64,000 bases of DNA from Streptomyces sp. TRM49041. GTDB lineage: Bacteria > Actinomycetota > Actinomycetes > Streptomycetales > Streptomycetaceae. A model generated the notes under the pieces. That model saw nothing but the letters and a program-made list of their open reading frames with translations. It had not been told where the DNA came from and ran no database searches. Shown in pieces: positions 57,457-64,000 of the stretch. Each line of letters starts with the position of its first letter. Position 1 is the stretch's first letter. The translations under genes were made by a program, and so were the position numbers. The stretch covers positions 173,858 to 237,857 of the forward strand of contig NZ_VSRY01000166.1 of NCBI RefSeq assembly GCF_008271805.1, written 5' to 3'.

Positions 57457-60420
57457 ATGACCGAAGGCTCCGATCACATCACGGTGGTCTTCGCCGGACA
57501 GAGTGAGCGCTGGGCGGCCTGGATCGAGGAAGTCCTCACGAGCACCGGCTTCAAACAGCGGCTCGTCCGCTGGGACCCGCTCCGCACGCCCGCCCGGGGC
57601 ACCGCCCTGACCGGGCTGCTGGACGAGCCCGGCCGTGTCCTGCTCATCCTGGACGACTGGTATCTCCGCTTCGACTCCGGCCGCTTCCGCGCCTGGGCCG
57701 ACGCCCTGCGCGGACTCGTCCCGGAGCACCGGTCACGGGTCGCCGCGGTCAGCGTCACCACACGCCCGCTCCCCGAGGCCGTCCGCGGGCTCGACCCGGT
57801 CGCGCTGCGCGGAGTGCGGCGGGAGGAGGCCCGCCGCCGGCTGCTCGCCCTGCTCGGCCCGACCGGAGGCGGGGCCGCCGCGGTCGACCTCGCCCGGCCG
57901 CTGCGCTTCCCCGACGAGCTGCCGCCCGTGTGGAACGTCCCGCGGCACAACCGTCGCTTCACCGGCCGCCGGGAGACCCTGGAGCGGCTGCACGACGCCC
58001 TGGCCGTCGAGACCCGCGGCACCTCGGTCATCGCCCTGCACGGCGGCGGCGGCGTCGGCAAGTCCCAGATAGCCCAGGAGTACGCCCACCGGTACGCCGG
58101 CGAGTACGACGTCGTCTGGTGGGTCCGGGCCACCTCCACCAGCACCGCCCGCGAGAGTTTCGCCTCCCTCGCCGGGGCCCTCGGCGTCGGCGCCGGGGAG
58201 GAGCTGGACCCGCTCATCCACGCCGTACGGGACAGCCTCCGCACCGGCGACCGGCGCTGGCTGCTCGTCCTCGACGGCGCCGAGGACCCCGAGCGGCTCG
58301 CCGAGCTGGTCCCCGACGGGCCCGGCCACGTACTGATCACCGGCCGCAGCACCGACTGGGCGGAGCACGGCGCCGAACTGATCGAGGTCCGCCGCTTCCA
58401 CCGCGAGGAGAGCGTCGCCTACGCCTGTCGCCGCGCGGCCCGCCTCACCGAGTACCAGGCCGACCAGCTCGCCCACGAGCTGGAGGACCTGCCGCTCCTC
58501 ATCGACCAGGTGGCCGCCTGGCTCGACGTACACCCCACGGTCTCCGTCGACACGTACCTGAACGAGATCCGCCACGGCAATCCCAGCGTCTTCGGCGTCG
58601 TCCCGTCCGGCGACGAGCCGCGCCCGTTCCAGGTCGTGTGGTCCATGGCCGTCAACAGGCTCCATGAGGACGCCCCGGAAGCCCACGAGCTGCTGAAGCT
58701 GCTGTCCTTCTTCTCACCCGACGTCGTCCCCGTACGGCTCCTCCGGTCCGCGCGCTCCGCCGACCTGCCCGCGCACCTGGCCCGGATGGCCGCTGACCCC
58801 AGCAGCTGGAACTCCGCGCTGCGCACCCTGTCCGAGTCCACCGCCATGTGGCTGGAGTACGAGACGGGCCCCCGCGCCGACACACTCGTCGGCACGCTCC
58901 GCATGCACCGGCTGTTCCACCGCTTCGTACGCGGCGCCCTGCCCGCCCGCGACCGCGAACAGGGCTCCGCGACCGCCTGCCGGGTCCTTGTCGCGGCGGA
59001 CCCCCACGAACCCAACGAACCCCGCCACTGGGCGCGGTACGCCGAGCTCATCCCGCATCTGAAGCCGTCCGGCGCCCTGGAGTCGGCCGACGAGGACGTA
59101 CGGCGGCTCGTCCTCAACTGCGTCGAGTACCTGCGCACCCGCGGCGAGTACCAGGAGGGCTGGTGGATCAGCCGCCAGGCCCTGGAGCACTGGCGCGCCG
59201 ACTCCGACCCGGCCGACCACCTCCTGCTCGTCGCCGCCCACCAGCACGCCAACATGCTGCGCAGGCTCGGCCGGTACGCCGACGCCGAGGCGGCCGGCCG
59301 CGCCGTCCTGCGCGACCTCACCGCCGCCGGAGCCGCCCGGCGCGACGTCCGCACCCTCAACGCCCGCAACGGCCTCGGCGGCACGCTCATGGCCCTCGCC
59401 AAGTACCAGGAGGCCGGCGAGCTGTACGAGGAGTCCGTCGGCGACGCCCAGGTGACGCTGGGCCCGCATGTGCCGCTCACCCTGCGCCTGCGCACCAACC
59501 TCGCCACCACACGCGCCCTGCGCGGCCGGTACGAGGAGGCCCTCGCCGAACACCAGGCGGTCCTCCACGAACGCGTCGGCCTCCTCGGCGGCAAGAACCC
59601 GCTCACGCTCCTGTCGGCCCTGCACACCGCCTGGACGCTGCGCCTCCTCGGCCGCTACCAGGAGGCACTCGACGTACAGGAGCAGAACACCCGGCTGCAC
59701 CGTCAGGTCCTCGACCGCGACCACTCGCAGACCCTGCAGGCCGAGCACAACCTCGCCCTGTGCATGCGCCGCGAGGGCAACCTGCCCTTCGCCCGGGCCC
59801 TGATGCGTACGGTCAGGGAGCGGCTGGAGCACCGCCGGGGCACGCACCACCCGGAGACCCTGCTCGTCTCCTCCGACTACGCGATGCTGCTGCGCGGCGC
59901 CGGCGAGACGGAACTCGCCCTCGACCTGGCCGCGAGCACAGCCCGGCGGTACGCCGTACAGCTCGGCGAGGACCACCCGTACGCGATCGGCACCCGCGAC
60001 AACCAGGCGCTGGTCCTGCGCGACCTGGGCGAGCCGGGCGCCGCGCGCAAACTGGCGGAGCACTCCCTGGAGCGGATGCGGGACGTGCTGGGCGGCGGTC
60101 ACCCGTGGACCGTGGGGTGCGCTCTGAACACCGCGGGTGCCCGCGCCGAGGACGGCGACGTGGGGGGCGCGGCGGCCCTCGGCCGGGACACCCTCGACGT
60201 GGCCCGCGCCGCCGTCGGCGCCGACCATGTGCTGACCCTCAACGTCCAGACCGCCCTCGCCCAGGACCTCGGCGCGCTGGGCGACCGGGCGGAGGCGGAC
60301 CGGCTGGAGGGCGACGCGCTGCGGCGGCTGACGGCGGTGTTCGGCGCCGACCACGCCCAGGTGCGGCGCGTGCGCGGCGGCGGCCGGCCCTTCTGGGACT
60401 TCGAGCCGCAGCCGTACTGA
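57457..60420 (+). CDS. NB-ARC/TPR protein of the FxS system (FxsT-like) with N-terminal TIR-like domain
   Basis: A 987-residue STAND-type NTPase. Residues about 1-135 resemble a TIR-like domain (ITVVFAGQSERWAAWIEEVL). The NB-ARC P-loop is GGGGVGKSQ at 196-204, with LLVLDGAEDPE and HVLITGRS as Walker B and sensor regions. About 600-980 is a run of TPRs of the 42-residue type (GRYEEALAEHQAVL, GRYQEALDVQEQNTRL). GAGGGAG before ATG 57457. It is separated from fxsB by 76 bases and could have its own promoter. Confidence 0.87.
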   Translation: MTEGSDHITVVFAGQSERWAAWIEEVLTSTGFKQRLVRWDPLRTPARGTALTGLLDEPGRVLLILDDWYLRFDSGRFRAWADALRGLVPEHRSRVAAVSVTTRPLPEAVRGLDPVALRGVRREEARRRLLALLGPTGGGAAAVDLARPLRFPDELPPVWNVPRHNRRFTGRRETLERLHDALAVETRGTSVIALHGGGGVGKSQIAQEYAHRYAGEYDVVWWVRATSTSTARESFASLAGALGVGAGEELDPLIHAVRDSLRTGDRRWLLVLDGAEDPERLAELVPDGPGHVLITGRSTDWAEHGAELIEVRRFHREESVAYACRRAARLTEYQADQLAHELEDLPLLIDQVAAWLDVHPTVSVDTYLNEIRHGNPSVFGVVPSGDEPRPFQVVWSMAVNRLHEDAPEAHELLKLLSFFSPDVVPVRLLRSARSADLPAHLARMAADPSSWNSALRTLSESTAMWLEYETGPRADTLVGTLRMHRLFHRFVRGALPARDREQGSATACRVLVAADPHEPNEPRHWARYAELIPHLKPSGALESADEDVRRLVLNCVEYLRTRGEYQEGWWISRQALEHWRADSDPADHLLLVAAHQHANMLRRLGRYADAEAAGRAVLRDLTAAGAARRDVRTLNARNGLGGTLMALAKYQEAGELYEESVGDAQVTLGPHVPLTLRLRTNLATTRALRGRYEEALAEHQAVLHERVGLLGGKNPLTLLSALHTAWTLRLLGRYQEALDVQEQNTRLHRQVLDRDHSQTLQAEHNLALCMRREGNLPFARALMRTVRERLEHRRGTHHPETLLVSSDYAMLLRGAGETELALDLAASTARRYAVQLGEDHPYAIGTRDNQALVLRDLGEPGAARKLAEHSLERMRDVLGGGHPWTVGCALNTAGARAEDGDVGGAAALGRDTLDVARAAVGADHVLTLNVQTALAQDLGALGDRAEADRLEGDALRRLTAVFGADHAQVRRVRGGGRPFWDFEPQPY

Positions 60421-60450
60421 CGGGCGGCGGGGGCGGGGGATTCGGTACGC

Positions 60451-60488
60451 CGGAGGGCCCGGCACCCATCCGGGTGCCGGGCCCTCCG
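60451..60488. terminator. Bidirectional terminator between the conflict locus and kgd
   Basis: Perfect 17-bp arms 60451-60467 and 60472-60488, loop ATCC, between convergent genes. Confidence 0.83.
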
Positions 60489-60507
60489 CCGCGTACGAAC
60501 GTGCCGG

Positions 60508-63500
60508 TCAGGCCTCGAAGACCTCGTTGACCAGCTGGATCTGCTCCGCCTGGTGACGCTTGGCCGAGCCGACCGCAGGGGACGAGCCGTGCGGCCGCGA
60601 GATACGGCGCAGGCGCTCGCCGTGCGGGATGTCCGCGCCGACCGCCAGGTCCAGGTGGTCGATCAGGTTCAGCGCGATGAACGGCCACGCGCCCTGGTTC
60701 GCCGGCTCCTCCTGGGCCCAGATGTACTTCTCGGCGTTCGGGAACTTCGCGATCTCGGCCTGGAGCTCCGCGCCCGGCAGCGGGTACAGACGCTCCAGGC
60801 GGATGATCGCGGTGTCCTTGATGCCGCGCTTCTGCCGCTCGGCTTCCAGGTCGTAGTAGACCTTGCCCGCGCAGAAGACGACCTTGCGGACGTCGGCCGG
60901 GTCGACCGACGCGTCGCCGATGACCGGACGGAACGCGCCGGTGGTGAACTCCTCCGCCTTCGACGCGGCGGCCTTCAGCCGCAGCATCGACTTCGGCGTG
61001 AAGACGACCAGCGGCTTGTGGTGCGGGTTGTGCACCTGCCACCGCAGGAGGTGGAAGTAGTTCGACGGCAGTGTCGGCATGGCGACCGTCATGTTGTTCT
61101 GGGCGCACAGCTGGAGGAAGCGCTCCGGGCGGGCGGACGAGTGGTCCGGGCCCTGGCCCTCGTAGCCGTGCGGCAGGAGCAGCGTGACACCCGAGGTCTG
61201 GCCCCACTTCTGCTCGGCCGAGGAGATGAACTCGTCGACGACGGTCTGCGCGCCGTTGACGAAGTCACCGAACTGGGCCTCCCAGATGACCAGCGCCTCC
61301 GGGCGGGCCAGCGAGTAGCCGTACTCGAAGCCCATCGCCGCGTACTCGCTGAGCAGCGAGTCGTAGACGTTGTAGCGGGCCTGGCCCTCGGACAGGTAGA
61401 GCAGCGGGGTGTAGTCCTCGTTGGTCTCCTGGTCCACCAGCACCGCGTGGCGCTGGCCGAACGTGCCACGGCGGGAGTCCTGGCCGGCGAGCCGGACCGG
61501 GACGCCCTCCATCACCAGCGAGCCGATGGCCAGGGTCTCGCCCATGCCCCAGTCGATCGTGCCGTCCTCGACCGACGACGCACGGCGCTGCAGCTGCGGC
61601 ATCAGACGCGGGTGCACGGTGATGTGGTCGGGGATGTTGACCTGCGACTCGGCGATCCGCTTGACGACCTCCTGGGAGATCGCCGTCTGCACACCGGCCG
61701 CCGGGAACCCGGCCTGCGGGTCCACGCCCTGCGACGCGGCGGGCTGCGCGGTGGCCTCGCGGACCTCGGTGAACACCTTCTCCAGCTGGCCCTGGAAGTC
61801 CTGGAGCGCCTGCTCCGCCTCTTCCAGGGTGATGTCGCCGCGGCCGATCAGGGACTCGGTGTACAGCTTGCGCACCGAGCGCTTCTTGTCGATCAGCGAC
61901 ACCATCGCGGGGTTGGTGAACTGCGGGTTGTCGCCCTCGTTGTGACCGCGGCGGCGGTAGCAGATGAGGTCGATCACGACGTCCTTGTTGAACGTCTGAC
62001 GGAACTCGAAGGCGAGCCGCGCCACGCGGACGCATGCCTCCGGGTCGTCGCCGTTCACATGGAAGATCGGCGCCTCGATCATGCGGGCCACGTCCGTGGC
62101 GTACATGGAGGAGCGGGACGACTCCGGGGCGGCGGTGAAGCCGACCTGGTTGTTGATGACGACGTGGACCGTGCCGCCGGTGCGGTAGCCGCGCAGCTGC
62201 GACATGTTCAGTGTCTCGGCGACGACACCCTGGCCGGCGAAGGCCGCGTCACCGTGCAGGGCGACGGGCAGGACCGTGAAGTCCGTACCGGCCTTGCCGA
62301 TGATGTCCTGCTTGGCGCGGACGACACCCTCCAGGACCGGGTCGACGGCCTCGAGGTGGGACGGGTTGGCGACCAGGCTGACCTTGATCTGCTCGCCGTC
62401 GAGGCCGGTGAAGGTCCCCTCGGCGCCCAGGTGGTACTTCACGTCGCCGGAGCCGTGCATCGACTTCGGGTCGAGGTTGCCCTCGAACTCGCGGAAGATC
62501 TGGGCGTACGACTTGCCGACGATGTTCGCCAGGACGTTCAGCCGGCCGCGGTGGGCCATGCCGATGACGACCTCGTCCAGCCGCGACTCGGCCGCGGAGT
62601 CGATGACCGCGTCGAGCAGCGGAATGACGGACTCGCCGCCCTCCAGGCTGAAGCGCTTCTGGCCGACGTACTTGGTCTGCAGGAACGTCTCGAACGCCTC
62701 CGCGGCGTTCAGCCGGCGCAGGATGCGCAGCTGCTCCTCGCGCTCCGGCTTGGAGTGCGGGCGCTCGACGCGGTCCTGGATCCACTTGCGCTGCTTCGGG
62801 TCCTGGATGTGCATGAACTCGATGCCGGTGGTGCGGCAGTACGAGTCACGCAGGACGCCGAGGATGTCGCGGAGCTTCATCATCGACTTGCCGCCGAAGC
62901 CGCCGACCGCGAACTCGCGCTCCAGGTCCCACAGGGTGAGGCCGTGCTCGGTGATGTCCAGGTCGGGGTGCTTGCGCTGGTGGTAGTCCAGCGGGTCGGT
63001 GTCGGCCATCACATGGCCGCGGACCCGGTAGGAGTGGATCAGCTCGAAGACGCGGGCGGCCTTCGTCACGTCGTCGTCGTGCGACGCGTCGATGTCCCGG
63101 AGCCAGCGGACCGGCTCGTACGGGATGCGCAGCGACTTGAAGACGTCGTCGTAGAAGCCGTTCTCCCCGAGCAGGAGGCTGGCGACGACACGCAGGAACT
63201 CACCGGACGCGGCACCCTGGATGACCCGGTGGTCGTACGTCGAGGTGAGCGTCATCACCTTGGAGACGCCCAGCTTGTTCAGGGTGTCCTGGGAGGTGCC
63301 CTGGAACTCGGCCGGGTAGTCCATGGAGCCGACGCCCATGATGACCGACTGGCCGGGCATGAGGCGCGGCACGGAGTGGACGGTGCCGAGGCCGCCGGGG
63401 TTGGTCAGCGAGACGGTGACACCGGTGAAGTCGTCCATCGTCAGCTTGTTCGCGCGGGCGCGGCGGACGATGTCCTCGTACGCCTGCCAGAACTCGAAGA

Positions 63501-63999
63501 AGTTGAGCGTCTCGGCCTTCTTGATGGCCGCGACGACCAGCTGGCGGTCGCCGTTCGGCTTCACCAGGTCGATGGCGAGGCCCAGGTTGACGTGCTCCGG
63601 CTTGACCAGGGTCGGCTTGCCGTCCTTGATCTGGTACGACCAGTTCATGGAGGGCATCGACTTGATCGCCTGCACCATCGCGTACCCGATGATGTGCGTG
63701 AAGGAGATCTTCCCGCCGCGGGCGCGCTTCAGGTGGTTGTTGATGACGATGCGGTTGTCGAACAGCAGCTTCACCGGGACGGCGCGGACCGAGGTGGCGG
63801 TCGGCATCTCCAGCGAGGCGTCCATGTTCTTCGCCACGGCACCGGCCGGGCCGCGCAGCGTCACGAACTCGGGACCGACCGGAGCCTCGGCGGCCGGGGC
63901 GGCCTTCGGGGCAGCGGCGGGCTTCGCGGCGGCCGGCTTGGCGGCGGGGGCCGCGGGCGCGGGCTTCGCAGGAGCCGGGGCGGGAGCCGGGGCCGGGGT
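60508..63999 (-). CDS. kgd: Multifunctional 2-oxoglutarate decarboxylase/dehydrogenase (5' end outside window)
   Basis: At least 1163 residues of the actinobacterial fused E2-E1 enzyme (also called sucA) of the citric acid cycle. An Ala/Pro/Lys-rich linker at the window edge precedes the E2-type acyltransferase domain (NNHLKRARGGKISFTHIIG, TYDHRVIQGAASGEFL). The E1 thiamine part follows with HRGRLNVLANIVGKSYAQIF, GDVKYHLGAEG, NPSHLEAVDPV and the pyrimidine-binding LLPHGYEGQGPDHSSAR. The coding frame is open to 63999, so the start lies beyond the window; the internal M at 63864 is not the start. Confidence 0.95.
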   Translation of the reverse strand, partial: TPAPAPAPAPAKPAPAAPAAKPAAAKPAAAPKAAPAAEAPVGPEFVTLRGPAGAVAKNMDASLEMPTATSVRAVPVKLLFDNRIVINNHLKRARGGKISFTHIIGYAMVQAIKSMPSMNWSYQIKDGKPTLVKPEHVNLGLAIDLVKPNGDRQLVVAAIKKAETLNFFEFWQAYEDIVRRARANKLTMDDFTGVTVSLTNPGGLGTVHSVPRLMPGQSVIMGVGSMDYPAEFQGTSQDTLNKLGVSKVMTLTSTYDHRVIQGAASGEFLRVVASLLLGENGFYDDVFKSLRIPYEPVRWLRDIDASHDDDVTKAARVFELIHSYRVRGHVMADTDPLDYHQRKHPDLDITEHGLTLWDLEREFAVGGFGGKSMMKLRDILGVLRDSYCRTTGIEFMHIQDPKQRKWIQDRVERPHSKPEREEQLRILRRLNAAEAFETFLQTKYVGQKRFSLEGGESVIPLLDAVIDSAAESRLDEVVIGMAHRGRLNVLANIVGKSYAQIFREFEGNLDPKSMHGSGDVKYHLGAEGTFTGLDGEQIKVSLVANPSHLEAVDPVLEGVVRAKQDIIGKAGTDFTVLPVALHGDAAFAGQGVVAETLNMSQLRGYRTGGTVHVVINNQVGFTAAPESSRSSMYATDVARMIEAPIFHVNGDDPEACVRVARLAFEFRQTFNKDVVIDLICYRRRGHNEGDNPQFTNPAMVSLIDKKRSVRKLYTESLIGRGDITLEEAEQALQDFQGQLEKVFTEVREATAQPAASQGVDPQAGFPAAGVQTAISQEVVKRIAESQVNIPDHITVHPRLMPQLQRRASSVEDGTIDWGMGETLAIGSLVMEGVPVRLAGQDSRRGTFGQRHAVLVDQETNEDYTPLLYLSEGQARYNVYDSLLSEYAAMGFEYGYSLARPEALVIWEAQFGDFVNGAQTVVDEFISSAEQKWGQTSGVTLLLPHGYEGQGPDHSSARPERFLQLCAQNNMTVAMPTLPSNYFHLLRWQVHNPHHKPLVVFTPKSMLRLKAAASKAEEFTTGAFRPVIGDASVDPADVRKVVFCAGKVYYDLEAERQKRGIKDTAIIRLERLYPLPGAELQAEIAKFPNAEKYIWAQEEPANQGAWPFIALNLIDHLDLAVGADIPHGERLRRISRPHGSSPAVGSAKRHQAEQIQLVNEVFEA

Positions 64000-64000
64000 G

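Overview
The window is high-GC actinobacterial DNA, almost certainly a Streptomyces chromosome core. The support is the sigR-rsrA pair, the dasR-dasABCD-nagB chitobiose cluster, wblE, the sigH-rshA pair, sodN-sodX, many GTG starts with ATGA/GTGA overlaps, and several apparent leaderless promoters. From memory the order resembles the S. coelicolor SCO5216-SCO5281 region; no search was run.

Layout. 1-5766: the 3' part of sigR with rsrA (thiol-oxidative stress), two HD-domain membrane proteins, a TPR protein and peptide deformylase. 5857-9565: nrdB and nrdA, with a cobalamin riboswitch in the nrdA leader and possible NrdR boxes upstream. 9620-12750: a GNAT acetyltransferase, a Uma2 protein, and an SSS-family carboxylate transporter with its DUF3311 partner. 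12885-19796: the DasR regulator, DasABC chitobiose importer, DasD glucosaminidase and NagB, with DasR operators (dre). Next to nagB lies a decayed SIS-domain gene. 20584-25804: a sensor kinase, wblE, a lipid-kinase-like protein, a small membrane protein, sigH and its anti-sigma factor.

26068-35652: a PLP-dependent deaminase, a family 2B encapsulin shell gene followed by its polyprenyl transferase cargo gene, a TetR/reductase pair, snapalysin with a divergent LysR, nickel SOD with its maturation peptidase, and a CGNR zinc-finger regulator. 35892-48735: a polar amino-acid ABC importer, malic enzyme, a lectin-like protein coupled to a Tat-exported PhoD phosphatase, an alcohol-dehydrogenase-like protein, a secreted GH5 glycosidase, a PadR/DUF4097 pair, and a 59-codon DUF6104 gene starting with TTG.

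The most unusual part is 48909-60420, a seven-gene co-directional locus: trypco1 protein, trypsin-like VMAP protein, MoxR-type AAA ATPase, SAV_2336/vWA-like protein, a 53-residue peptide ending in YYDDAP, an FxsB-like radical SAM/SPASM enzyme, and a TIR-like/NB-ARC/TPR protein. It looks like an NTP-dependent conflict (immunity) system joined to a cyclophane-type RiPP maturation module. Several of its proteins carry in-frame low-complexity repeat insertions. The window ends inside the kgd/sucA gene for the multifunctional 2-oxoglutarate decarboxylase/dehydrogenase.
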